In this document: in pieces, positions 1 to 7,983 of the stretch
How positions within the stretch are numbered: position 1 is the stretch's first letter
How the letters are laid out: each line of letters starts with the position of its first letter
Assembly: GCA_050258755.1 (NCBI GenBank)
Contig: JBLMZI010000004.1
Location: 186,001 to 250,000 of the forward strand
Length of the DNA: 64,000 nt
Source: JBLMZI01 sp050258755
GTDB lineage: Bacteria; Bacillota; Syntrophomonadia; Syntrophomonadales; DTU052
Direction: 5' to 3'
Made by a program: the position numbers and the translations under genes
Notes under the pieces: generated by a model
The model's database searches: none
What the model saw: the letters and a program-made list of their open reading frames with translations, nothing else
Told to the model about the DNA's origin: nothing

Positions 1-546
1 CCGGGACCCGGTTTTGGTGGGATCTCAATGAAAGATAACCTGGGCAATCCGCTGCAAATCACTGCAGCCCTGAATAGTCGAACGCTCAGTGTTACACCGA
101 AAGATTTTAAGTGGAAGCCAAACACCCACTACAGCCTGACGATTCCGGCTGATGCGCTCATCAATGCGGCAGGGAGTCCTTTGCCGGCCGATCTGGTGGT
201 GGACTGCCTCACGCCGTCGTTTGCGCCTGACCTTTTCACGCACACTGGTTCCGACTACAGCCAGCCCCGTAATCCGCGCTTCAGGATCATGTCTGACCAA
301 AAGCTTCGCAAGAGCGTGAATTACAACAACATCGTGTTCAAGGATAGAGCCGGCAATATCGTGAAGGCCAACAAAACGCTGCTCCCGAACTTGATGGGAT
401 CGAACGATCTGTGGATTTCGCCGGCGAAAACGCTGAAGGCTGATACCGAGTACACGCTCTGTATCCCCGAAAATGCGGTAACAGGCTCCATGATCAACGC
501 GCCGAATGCCGAGTATACGATTCTTTTCAAAACCAGTACCCGGTAA
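1..546 (+). CDS. C-terminal part of a protein with bacterial Ig-like (SbsA-type) domains
   Basis: The frame is open to the left window edge, so this is the last ~181 residues of a longer protein. Two repeats of about 90-100 residues are visible. The first has the Ig-like pattern of a conserved strand, a 'DNLGNPL' turn, 'LSVTPKDF', 'THYSLTIPADAL' and 'NAAGSPL'. The second repeats the pattern with 'DRAGNIV', 'WISPAKTL', 'TEYTLCIPENAV'. This matches SbsA/Big_5-type Ig-like domains of secreted or S-layer-associated surface proteins, where they serve as spacers or adhesive modules. No catalytic motif is visible in this part, so the enzymatic or anchoring domain, if any, lies outside the window. 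The ATG at 28 is internal. A strong terminator follows directly. Confidence 0.75.
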   Translation, partial: PGPGFGGISMKDNLGNPLQITAALNSRTLSVTPKDFKWKPNTHYSLTIPADALINAAGSPLPADLVVDCLTPSFAPDLFTHTGSDYSQPRNPRFRIMSDQKLRKSVNYNNIVFKDRAGNIVKANKTLLPNLMGSNDLWISPAKTLKADTEYTLCIPENAVTGSMINAPNAEYTILFKTSTR

Positions 547-557
547 ATAACACGTTA

Positions 558-582
558 GGGCGGCGGAATGCCGCCCTTTTTT
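558..582 (+). terminator. Rho-independent terminator after the Ig-like gene
   Basis: A perfect 7-bp GC stem (GGGCGGC / GCCGCCC) with a 5-nt loop is followed by six T residues. It lies 12 nt after the stop codon. Confidence 0.9.
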
Positions 583-584
583 AT

Positions 585-613
585 TTGCCCATTGAAAACC
601 GGCATCTTATAAT
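585..613 (+). promoter_or_regulatory. Sigma-A-type promoter of ppnP
   Basis: The -35 is TTGCCC (585-590), the spacer is 17 bp and the -10 is a consensus TATAAT (608-613). Transcription would start near 620, leaving a short leader with the AAGGAG ribosome site at 630-635. Confidence 0.7.
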
Positions 614-644
614 AGCTTTGAAGAAAGCAAAGGAGTGTCTTATC

Positions 645-956
645 ATGGATCGTTTCGAAAACATAACCGTCATAAAAAAAGCCAATGTCTACTTCAATGG
701 CCAGGTGACAAGCAGAACCGTTCTGTTTGAAGATGGCACAAAGAAAACGCTTGGCGTCATGCTGCCGGGCGAATATGAATTTGGTACTGAACAGAAAGAA
801 CGCATGGAGATTCTAGCGGGCACTCTGGATGTGAAATTGCCGGGCAGCAGCAGCTGGACAAGCTTCAAAGCGGGTCAAACCTTCGACGTTCCCGCAAATT
901 CCGTTTTCCAGTTGGTTGTCAAAGAAATCGCGGATTATTGCTGTTCGTACCTTTAG
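645..956 (+). CDS. ppnP: Pyrimidine/purine nucleoside phosphorylase PpnP (DUF1255)
   Basis: This predicted 103-residue protein matches the PpnP/YaiE family, small single-domain cupins of about 94 residues. Members phosphorolyse many purine and pyrimidine nucleosides to free base and ribose-1-phosphate in the cytosol. Recognisable family segments are 'LGVMLPGEYEFGT', 'MEILAGTLDVKLPG', 'GQTFDVPANSVFQL' and the C-terminal 'YCCSYL'. The start is the ATG at 645 because AAGGAG lies 9 nt upstream; in-frame codons further upstream lack a ribosome site. It has its own promoter and terminator, so it is monocistronic and probably serves nucleoside salvage. Confidence 0.92.
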   Translation: MDRFENITVIKKANVYFNGQVTSRTVLFEDGTKKTLGVMLPGEYEFGTEQKERMEILAGTLDVKLPGSSSWTSFKAGQTFDVPANSVFQLVVKEIADYCCSYL

Positions 957-980
957 GCTGAAATACGATTATCAATCATC

Positions 981-1016
981 ATAATCCTGCCAGGCACTGG
1001 CAGGATTATTTGCATT
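981..1016 (+). terminator. Terminator after ppnP
   Basis: A perfect 13-bp stem (981-993 with 997-1009) with a 3-nt loop is followed by a weak T-rich tail. The stem is strong, the tail is interrupted. Confidence 0.7.
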
Positions 1017-1058
1017 TACCTGGAATTTCATCTGGTAATTAGAACACTCTGCCATTGA

Positions 1059-1187
1059 GGTAATACAAAAGGCGTGGTTGTCATCAAGCCACAGTACAAG
1101 TGGATTACGGATTTCGAAAAAAACGGCTTGGCCTATGGGGCTATATCGATACAACCGAAAAAGTGGTTAAGATCGCTTCGTAATAAT
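1059..1187 (+). pseudogene. Decayed WG-repeat protein fragment with a frameshift
   Basis: One frame (from about 1059) reads 'VVIKPQYKWITDFEKNGLAY', the first half of a WG-repeat. The second half, 'LWGYIDTTEKVVKIAS', is in a different frame (1133-1186) and ends at a TAA. Together they restore the usual WG-repeat pattern of KPQY, FEKGLA, WGYID and G/E-KVV. The break lies near 1131-1141. There is no start codon or ribosome site, and stop codons flank both halves. I read it as a remnant of a larger WG-repeat protein. WG repeats are poorly characterised and often secreted or surface-linked. Confidence 0.55.
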
Positions 1188-1293
1188 TACTTTCATCAGA
1201 CCAAGTATTTCGACTTTGATATCAATTTTTGGATAGTCAATCTCATGGTCGTATTCTTTGTCTGCCAATACCCGTTTATCCAACTGGGTGATC

Positions 1294-2526
1294 CTACCCA
1301 AACCAGATAGCGGACTCCGACTCGGTGCTCCCCCTTTTCCCTTCGTATACCTCCGAACGCTCCGCGAGCCAATCGGCTAAGTGTGGGTAGATGTCCTGCC
1401 GGGCAAGACGCCCGAACAGCAGCCCGTCATGGTCAATCGGATACTCCTTGTAGGTCTTATCCTGACCGCTTGTGTGATCAATCAAGGCGCGGACCTGATG
1501 TCCAGGTACAGTGTGGTCCCGAGCTCCTGAGAGGGCAAGGATGCTGCTCTGAATGCGTTCGAGCCGAACCGGTTCTCCGCGCAGGCAGACTTCGCCCCGG
1601 ACAATTCTGTTTTTCTGGGTAAACGCGGTGATCCACTGCACATACGCCGAGCCCGGATAATTGACCCCGTCTGCACCCCACTTATTTAACGCGTTATAAC
1701 CCAGAACCGGCATGCCAGTACCAAAAAGCCGCCAAAATCGTGTATATCCCCCGAGAAGATTCTTGACTGGGTTGAGTAAAGTGGCCAACATGGTCACCAA
1801 ATTAGGCGGCACCAATGGAAAGGCTTCAACCACCTTTCCCGGGTCAAACCGTTCAGGATTCATCAACCGGCCTGCGATACCGCCGTCAGAAAAGTCAATC
1901 TGTCCGCCGATATTGACGAGATTCAGGACTTTAGGCTCTTCGAACAACGAAGCGTATAAAGCTGCCAGCGTGCCGCCCATGCTGATTCCAATTAACGAAA
2001 CCGAATCTCCGCCTGATTCTTGGACTACCTTCCGAATCGCCGGGCGCATCCGGTCAAAGATCAAGTGATCGATGGTAAGATTCGCCTCTTCCGGGCCGAA
2101 ATCACCCCAATCCAGCAGATAAACATCAAACCCCTGCTGTACCAGGTATTCAACCATGCTGAAACCCGGGATCATATCCAGGATGTACGGCTTGTTGATC
2201 AACGCGTAAATCAACACGACCGGGGTTTTAAACCTGGGCTCCTGATCGTGCTGGTATCGATAGACCCGGGAATTGCGATATCGCCAGACCGAATATTTCG
2301 GGGTTAATCCGGTGGGGGGCTTGGGGTCGGCTCGCAGATACTCCATTCCATAGCGCCAGTGGTCCTGAAAGCGCTCAACATTTTGGGCCCAGGTTAAATA
2401 CCCCCTGGTGGCCCGGTAGCGCCCCGGCGACCACTTGACCGGGGGTTCCACCACCGTTACCTCCGCATTGGCATCGCGCCGCTGCTTGCCCCGTATATCC
2501 TCCGACTCATCATTCGGTTCAATCAT
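1294..2526 (-). CDS. PhaC-like alpha/beta hydrolase with serine nucleophile
   Basis: This 410-residue protein matches class III poly(3-hydroxyalkanoate) synthase PhaC over the alpha/beta-hydrolase core. Visible landmarks are 'PVVLIYALINKPYILD', 'GFDVYLLDWGDFG', the lipase box G-I-S-M-G-G with Ser182, an acid residue in 'SGARDHTVP' (Asp337) and the catalytic His in 'DHDGLLFG' (His366). True PHA synthases use Cys in the box; here it is Ser, so the protein may be a hydrolase, depolymerase or altered acyltransferase. No phaE, phaR or phasin gene is adjacent. The start at 2526 has AAGGGATGA about 9 nt upstream. The nearest upstream element is a transposase remnant. Confidence 0.75.
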   Translation of the reverse strand: MIEPNDESEDIRGKQRRDANAEVTVVEPPVKWSPGRYRATRGYLTWAQNVERFQDHWRYGMEYLRADPKPPTGLTPKYSVWRYRNSRVYRYQHDQEPRFKTPVVLIYALINKPYILDMIPGFSMVEYLVQQGFDVYLLDWGDFGPEEANLTIDHLIFDRMRPAIRKVVQESGGDSVSLIGISMGGTLAALYASLFEEPKVLNLVNIGGQIDFSDGGIAGRLMNPERFDPGKVVEAFPLVPPNLVTMLATLLNPVKNLLGGYTRFWRLFGTGMPVLGYNALNKWGADGVNYPGSAYVQWITAFTQKNRIVRGEVCLRGEPVRLERIQSSILALSGARDHTVPGHQVRALIDHTSGQDKTYKEYPIDHDGLLFGRLARQDIYPHLADWLAERSEVYEGKRGSTESESAIWFG

Positions 2527-2602
2527 TTGACATCATCCCTTAAAAAAGTCCTCTAATCTAGACTTACCCAGGGAAAACAAAAATAGACCGCGCAAACGGT
2601 AA

Positions 2603-3185
2603 AATGATATCAATCGCAGCAGCCTCTACCGGAAACCTCCCAAGGGCAAACAGATTTCCGACGAGGAGTTGCTTATCATGGGGCGGATCGACGAGCTGCA
2701 TTCGGACCACCCCACCTGGGGCTATCGCACCATCACAAAGATTATCCGCCGTGATCATGGGATCTGCGTCAACCGGATGAAAATTCGCAGGATGATGCGG
2801 GATATGGGCGTGTACACCATCTATCCCAAGCCCAATCTCAGCAAGCGTTATCATTCTCAGTTCATTCGACCGTATCTTCTGAGAAAACTAAACATCGAAC
2901 GGCCGAATCAGGTTTGGGGCGTTGATATTACATACATCCGGATGCATCGGGGATTCATGTATCTCTTTGAGCACGGGCCAGTCGCTGGACAATGTACGAA
3001 CCGAGCGGTTTTTCCGGACGCTGAAATACGATCTGATCTACATCCACGAGTTCGAAACGCCCAGAGAGCTTCGGAAAGCGATCAGCCGCTACATTCACGA
3101 ATACAACACGTACCGGCCTCATTCCTCAATCGGAAATCTGACTCCGAACGAGGTTTACTATGGCAAAATCCCCAACGTCGCATAA
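2603..3185 (+). pseudogene. IS3-family (IS150-like) transposase OrfB remnant with internal deletion
   Basis: The N-terminal part reads 'INRSSLYRKPPKGKQ' and 'HPTWGYRTITKIIRR' up to 'QVWGVDITYIRMHRGFMYLF', the HTH_21 region and the first DDE aspartate of IS3-family OrfB. The sequence then jumps into another frame near 2970 with 'LDNVRTERFFRTLKYDLIY' and ends 'RPHSSIGNLTPNEVYYG', the normal OrfB C-terminus with the final catalytic Glu. Roughly 100 residues containing the second catalytic Asp are missing. The frame is closed by TAA at 2600 and OrfA is absent. A likely right end is the 'CTTGACTGAGGGGGGCATTA' segment near 3225-3244; no matching left end is seen. The element is not functional. Confidence 0.85.
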
Positions 3186-3294
3186 CACGAAAGGAGATTA
3201 ACTTAGAAATCGACTTTTCGTGTCTTGACTGAGGGGGGCATTATAAAGTGCTGTTCATTTATGGGGACTGTTTGAAACACTTATCGGGGTGACA

Positions 3295-3462
3295 GTGATT
3301 CTTTTCATCAAGAAATTATCTAAACTGTTCCTTGGATATTGGAAGTTTATGGGCATTTATTGGCCAGAATGGGCTGTTATTCCGGGGTTACTCATTGGGG
3401 GAATCGCATTCCTGGTGGTTGGGCTTACAGACTTGTTTGGAAATGTAGTCGGTCGACCATAG
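3295..3462 (+). CDS. Small two-helix membrane protein or truncated gene end
   Basis: A 55-codon frame starts at GTG 3295; the same frame is open back to 3247. It encodes two hydrophobic stretches, one near the start ('LIGVTVILFI') and one near the C-terminus ('VIPGLLIGGIAFLVVGL'), separated by an aromatic linker 'GYWKFMGIYWPEW'. No family is recognised. The open frame begins just after the presumed right end of the transposase remnant, so it may be the 3' end of a membrane-protein gene cut by that insertion rather than an intact gene. The ribosome site is weak (GGGGTGA close to the GTG). Confidence 0.35.
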   Translation: MILFIKKLSKLFLGYWKFMGIYWPEWAVIPGLLIGGIAFLVVGLTDLFGNVVGRP

Positions 3463-4134
3463 TTCACACGAGAGCATGCTGGAAAACCGCATACCCACAT
3501 GACCATACGCATCACACTATAATCAGCACACCACTTCTCTTCATAATGAAAACCGGGTAGGGAGTAGGGCTAAAAAGGCCGGAAACTCGGTTTTCTCATT
3601 CTAGTTTACATAATGCTTCTTATGGGAAGTTGGGGAATTATCAAGAACTGCGGGGGGATTCGGTTTGGGGTTAATTTTGTCATTGTACCCGATTCGGCCG
3701 TTCTTTTGTGATTGGGCGAAAAAAACCTCGTTCTGTGCGCTTCTCTAAGCCTTCGTTTGAGGGTTCCGAATGGTTTCGGTCACGGGCCTGTTTTGCCGCG
3801 TCATTTCGGCGTCTGCTTTGGATTGGCATTTTTTTGGGGTTTCGGGTGTTTGCGGTTTGTGATTATAATGCTTGAGTGGTTGTAGCGCGCGCTGCGGCAA
3901 ATCTAGATCGATCACAAGTGAATACGGTTCACGGATTCCACATCGACAATCACGCGCCTTCTTCTATTTTATTGGCCTTCCAGACCCGGTTTTATCTCAC
4001 TGCTTTACCCCTGCTTCTATGACTTCAATGGGTTTTCCCCCATCAATTCCCGCCCCTGCCCCGCAGGTGTTTTGTCGAATTATGTCGAATGCCCTTTTGT
4101 ACTCAATGTAGAATGTGACGAAAGGATTGAAACT
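3463..4134. other. Gene-free interval of about 670 bp
   Basis: I find no convincing coding frame, tRNA or terminator. Composition is more AT- and T-rich than the surrounding genes. A TATAAT lies at 3864-3869 without a good -35. The segment just before the next gene is C/T-rich and holds a short tandem TCGAAT repeat. It probably is decayed DNA next to the transposase remnant plus the upstream region of the M14-type peptidase gene. Confidence 0.4.
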
Positions 4135-5310
4135 ATGTTTTTTAGCAGCAAAAGACGTACTCTCGCTTATTTGATCACGGCCATTTTTTGCATTTCCTTT
4201 GCATTGATATCGATTACACCGCCGGCTTATGCAACCGCAGGTGCGACTCCGGGACTGGCCGGGCAACAAATCCCGGTCATTGACCCCGCGAAAAATGTGA
4301 TTAATCCGTCAAACAGTCATTTACCCACAGCCGGCGTGCCTGCCGTTGATCAGGCTCAGCCCGATCCCACGGCATCGGAGGAGGATCAGGCCGTCATTGA
4401 GGCTGCTGACGACCCAACCCAGGACGACATGCCCCCGACCAATGACCCAATCTCTGTTATTCCTTCGCTTGGCGGATCTGGCTCCGGTAATGCGGTTTCG
4501 GAACCTCCTCCCGGAACCGAAGCTCCCGCTTTGGAACCGGCCGATCCGACTTCTTCTGCGGAATTGGGTGTGCAGCAAGTGGGCATTGCCGCCAGTGACG
4601 GCGCATTGACCAAAGCCGCAACGACGACTACGACGGCCAACAATATCTTGGGATATCATTACATTGCGGCCGGAACACCGTATGCCACGAAGATGTATAT
4701 CATTAAATCACCGAACCCCGGCCCGGTCTTTCTGGTTACCGGCGGCACCCATGGCAACGAGTTGTCCGGTCCGAAAGCGGCCCAGTTGATGACCCAGTAT
4801 AGAGTAAAGCGCGGCACACTGCTTGTCATACCACAGTTAAACCGCCTGGCCGATATCTCACAAACCAGATCTGCCCCGGTGATCGGCGACTTGAACCGTT
4901 CTTTCCCGACTTCGTCGACCGGAACCCCGAATGACGTACTGGCCCGTGCAATCTGGTCAGATATTCAGAAGTATAAAGTTCAGTGGATTATCGATTTGCA
5001 TGAAGGTTACTACTATCACCGGACCACGTCGTCATCGGTCGGTCAGAGCTTGATCTACAACCCAATGACGGGCAGCTATACGATCGGTCTGAATGCAGTT
5101 CGGGCTGCAAATGCAACGATCTCTATCTACGGGCACAAGTTCAGTTATTTCCCGCGCCCGTTGGAATCGACCCTGACGCGTTCTTCCGGTCAGTTCCTTG
5201 GGATGCATACCTTCGAACTCGAGACCTGCCGTCTGGATTCGATGAGCAAGCGGATAGCCTATGACGAAATCGTGATCAAGAGCTTCCTGAAACAGCTTGG
5301 TATGATGTAA
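4135..5310 (+). CDS. Secreted M14-type zinc carboxypeptidase/amidohydrolase
   Basis: This 391-residue protein has a signal peptide (residues ~1-33, 'AYLITAIFCISFALISI' then 'AYATA'). A long Pro/Asp/Glu-rich linker (~40-165) precedes a C-terminal domain of the M14/AstE-aspartoacylase type. Zinc ligands are visible as HxxE in 'GGTHGNE' (His206, Glu209) and His289 in 'IIDLHEG'. The substrate-binding Asn-Arg pair is in 'DLNRSFP', and a candidate catalytic Glu is in 'TFELET'. It should act outside the membrane on a peptide or acyl-amino-acid terminus. The start at 4135 has AAAGGA 8 nt upstream. It converges on the amidoligase operon. Confidence 0.75.
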   Translation: MFFSSKRRTLAYLITAIFCISFALISITPPAYATAGATPGLAGQQIPVIDPAKNVINPSNSHLPTAGVPAVDQAQPDPTASEEDQAVIEAADDPTQDDMPPTNDPISVIPSLGGSGSGNAVSEPPPGTEAPALEPADPTSSAELGVQQVGIAASDGALTKAATTTTTANNILGYHYIAAGTPYATKMYIIKSPNPGPVFLVTGGTHGNELSGPKAAQLMTQYRVKRGTLLVIPQLNRLADISQTRSAPVIGDLNRSFPTSSTGTPNDVLARAIWSDIQKYKVQWIIDLHEGYYYHRTTSSSVGQSLIYNPMTGSYTIGLNAVRAANATISIYGHKFSYFPRPLESTLTRSSGQFLGMHTFELETCRLDSMSKRIAYDEIVIKSFLKQLGMM

Positions 5311-5340
5311 AAAACAAACGCGCCCGGTTCAGCGGACGCG
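5310..5340 (-). terminator. Terminator of the ATP-grasp/amidoligase operon
   Basis: On the minus strand, an 8-bp stem (CGCG plus a G-U pair plus CCG, pairing 5319-5326 with 5333-5340) is followed by a T-rich run with nine T in ten bases. The stem overlaps the last codons of the amidoligase gene, so its stop codon sits in the loop. Confidence 0.75.
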
Positions 5341-6762
5341 GACAGTCACCCGGGTTGCGGCCGGTTTTTTGGGACCGGTCGTAGCCCGGTATATTTTTTT
5401 GGGGGCGCCCAGGTGCCAGGCGACCCGGATATCGCTCAGTTCATCCCAGGCCGTCATTGCCTGGGATGCTTCTTTCATCGCGGTCAGCGGCACGGTATAG
5501 TTTTCAGCCTCTGGCAGCGCCATAAGGGTATCCCATACTTCGGCCACGTGCTGCTTAAAATACATTTTTTGTGCGGTGTAAAAGCTTTCTTGGGCAGCGG
5601 CGGATAAGAAGATGTTTAGCCGCAAACGGGTGTAATTCAAGGCGATCAGTTTGGCCGCGCAAAGAATTCCCTGGGCATAGGCCGGGCTGATCAGCCAACT
5701 GGGCAGGGTCCGGTATTCGAAGCCGTGCTCTTTGGTTCGAAAATCACTCAATAAGCCGTAGCGCTGCCGCCGCTTCGTGGCGGACACCGGGTTTTCCAGC
5801 ATCAGTACAGGAATCGCCAGGTAATTATCCAACGCCCGAAGCAGCTTGGAAGACGCCTGAACCCCGCCGAAGTGGATATGACCTCCGATGGCATGGGTGG
5901 CAATCGGCTGGCTTCCGGCAACCATTTTCAAGTTTTTGAAGGGTGCGGTTTTATTGGCTTCTTTCAGATTCTGCTGAATAGTTCGGGTCAGTTCCATCGG
6001 ACATTCGTTTGGGGTTGGCCGCACTTCGGCAATCGGCCGATCCTGGCGATTGGGCAGCCGAATATTGTCACAGCCGATGGTTCCAGTCCTTGGGAAAAAA
6101 TGGGATGCCGCGGCCAGCTTGTTGGTGTCTTTGTAGGCCAGCAGAAATTCAGGATCGGCGCCGAGCATAAGGCTTTTTTGGCTATATGGCGTCTCGGCCA
6201 GCTTATGAATCACCTGTGCCAGTTCCTTTGCGGTTTTAACCGTCATGGTGGGGGCACTGTCGATATCAAGGACAACGACCTGCCCTTTTTCCCGGTTGAT
6301 TGAAAGATGGACGGCGCCGAAATCCAGTCCAAGACTCTGAATGGCATTCCGGGCACCCTGGAATACGCGTTTGACCTCTTTGTCATTTTCATTATAATGC
6401 ACCGCGGTCCATTCGCTGGCATTCCCTCCCCGGGCCTCTTTCCGGCTAATTTTAAACGGCTGGAGGTTGGCGACAAACACGCTGTATTCACGCAAGGGGC
6501 ATAGCGTGGTTTCTTTTTCAATCACTGGCAGATGATTCATTTGGAGTATGCGCCGGCAAAACGACCTGGTTTCGGCATTTGCGATGGCCTCAGGTGAATT
6601 GAAGTCGAGGGTTTCTTCGTTCTGTTCCGCTGAGGCGATCATGGCGTGCGGGATTCCCGCTATGAGGGTTTCGGTGACCGTGAGTTTGCCAAACTGATCA
6701 CTCAAGGCCTTTTTTAACACATCCTGACTTTGATTGTTTGCGTACCAGAGCCGGAAACTCAC
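5329..6762 (-). CDS. COOH-NH2 ligase (amidoligase) with degenerate ATP-grasp N-terminus
   Basis: This 477-residue protein has two parts. Residues ~110-195 look like the last third of an ATP-grasp fold ('LGLDFGAVHLSI', 'VVVLDIDSAPTMT'), but the usual E-x-N metal pair is D-x-D. Residues ~200-450 match the phage phiEco32-like COOH-NH2 ligase type 2 family of the glutamine-synthetase fold: 'LMLGADPEFLLAY', 'GTIGCD', 'RPIAEVRPTPNECP', 'IGGHIHFGG' and 'FEYRTLPSWL'. Such enzymes are predicted to form amide bonds using ATP. The start is GTG, overlapping the previous stop codon as GTGA, with AAGGGGG upstream. It is the last gene of an operon with three ATP-grasp paralogues, which suggests peptide or spore-coat modification; the substrate is unknown. 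Confidence 0.8.
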   Translation of the reverse strand: MSFRLWYANNQSQDVLKKALSDQFGKLTVTETLIAGIPHAMIASAEQNEETLDFNSPEAIANAETRSFCRRILQMNHLPVIEKETTLCPLREYSVFVANLQPFKISRKEARGGNASEWTAVHYNENDKEVKRVFQGARNAIQSLGLDFGAVHLSINREKGQVVVLDIDSAPTMTVKTAKELAQVIHKLAETPYSQKSLMLGADPEFLLAYKDTNKLAAASHFFPRTGTIGCDNIRLPNRQDRPIAEVRPTPNECPMELTRTIQQNLKEANKTAPFKNLKMVAGSQPIATHAIGGHIHFGGVQASSKLLRALDNYLAIPVLMLENPVSATKRRQRYGLLSDFRTKEHGFEYRTLPSWLISPAYAQGILCAAKLIALNYTRLRLNIFLSAAAQESFYTAQKMYFKQHVAEVWDTLMALPEAENYTVPLTAMKEASQAMTAWDELSDIRVAWHLGAPKKIYRATTGPKKPAATRVTVRVR

Positions 6763-7982
6763 TCTGGTTGGCCCCCTTCCACTTGCACATCAATTACTTT
6801 TTCCTTGACTCCCGCGATCTGGCGGCACAGGTAAGCCGCATATTCCAACACCCGCCGCCGTGATACCAGGCGAATTTCGTCTTCATCAAATTTAAACGGT
6901 TTGGCATTGGCTTCAATAATCCAGATGGAGCTATCGCGCGACAGCCCAATATCAAAGGAAAATTCGCCGAATCTCATTCCGGACGCCGCCTCCAGCCGGG
7001 CCGGGAGCATTCTAGCGAAGGCGAACAGCCGTTCAAGCAGTGCTTCAGTTTTAGGCTCATTGTGCTGGGTGACGTGCAGTAAGGCCTTGCGAAGCGGCAC
7101 CGCATAACCGCCGTTGACGACATGGGTGACGTGGGCCCCGGCTTTTGAAGCGCGAACGGCCATGCCGGTCAGCTGCCAATCCCCATTGCCATCCTTTTGA
7201 ACCAGGGTGCGAATATCGAACCCTGAGCCATGATAAGTCGCCAATGGCAGCGCCTGCTGAATCATGTAGGGCTGATTCCGGATGACGCGTTTCAAACCGG
7301 ACGTCAGTTTTTCAAGGGATCGATACCGGATGCTGCAAAACCGGCCTTTGATCTGGCGAATGCAGACATATCCGGATTGCGCCGGGGATACTTTGATAAT
7401 GCCACGGCCGAGACTGCCATTGGAGGGTTTGATATAGACCTCGCTGTGCCGTTTCAGCATTTGTTTCAAGCCTGTCGCCGAAAACCGAACGGTCTCCGGA
7501 ACGTACGCCGAGATTTTCTGATCCTTGGACAGCCATTCGTTCAAAGTCCACTTGTCGATGAAATGCGGGTTAAAAATAGGGATATGGTAATGGTCACGAA
7601 ACGACCGAAGAACATCCCGCACCGGCGGTAATATTTCAAAGCGGCGATTCGGAATGCGGTTATACACCACATCCGGCAGTGGAAAGACGGTTTCTTTCCA
7701 TATATATTTTCCGGATACGCGTTCAAGGGTAATCCCTCTCACCGTGCGGCCATCCGGAGCAACTCCATCGGCGACAAAGACGTAGACGGTCATGCCCATT
7801 CTCTGGCCGGCGAGCACCAATTCCCGAAAATTATTACGGATGATTTTGGGCGGCGCTGTTTTGGGAATGCGTAATGGATGGGTCAGAATACCAAGAATAG
7901 GGGTGGCATAGACTCCCTGCCGAACTGAAGGTTTGGGTTTCGCGATTCGTTTTTTGAGATTTTTTTTCTTTATCGTGACCAT
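6759..7982 (-). CDS. YheC/YheD-type ATP-grasp protein, paralogue 1
   Basis: This 407-residue protein belongs to the endospore coat-associated YheC/YheD ATP-grasp family. Visible ATP-grasp elements are the ATP-binding strand 'VYIKPSNGSLGRGI', 'MIQQALPL', 'FDIRTLVQKD', the loop 'HVVNGGYAV' and the metal-binding 'FGEFSFDIGL...WIIEANAKP'. The N-terminus is very basic (many Lys in the first 25 residues). The ATG at 7982 follows the previous stop with one intervening base; a longer form would overlap that gene by 41 nt. Family members likely join a carboxylate to an amine with ATP, but no substrate is established. Residues needed for catalysis appear intact. Confidence 0.82.
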   Translation of the reverse strand: MVTIKKKNLKKRIAKPKPSVRQGVYATPILGILTHPLRIPKTAPPKIIRNNFRELVLAGQRMGMTVYVFVADGVAPDGRTVRGITLERVSGKYIWKETVFPLPDVVYNRIPNRRFEILPPVRDVLRSFRDHYHIPIFNPHFIDKWTLNEWLSKDQKISAYVPETVRFSATGLKQMLKRHSEVYIKPSNGSLGRGIIKVSPAQSGYVCIRQIKGRFCSIRYRSLEKLTSGLKRVIRNQPYMIQQALPLATYHGSGFDIRTLVQKDGNGDWQLTGMAVRASKAGAHVTHVVNGGYAVPLRKALLHVTQHNEPKTEALLERLFAFARMLPARLEAASGMRFGEFSFDIGLSRDSSIWIIEANAKPFKFDEDEIRLVSRRRVLEYAAYLCRQIAGVKEKVIDVQVEGGQPE

Positions 7983-7983
7983 A

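Noticed and set aside
1167..1283. 38-codon minus-strand frame after the PhaC-like gene
   Set aside because: It reads smoothly and has a weak ribosome site, but overlaps the WG remnant antisense and matches nothing I know.
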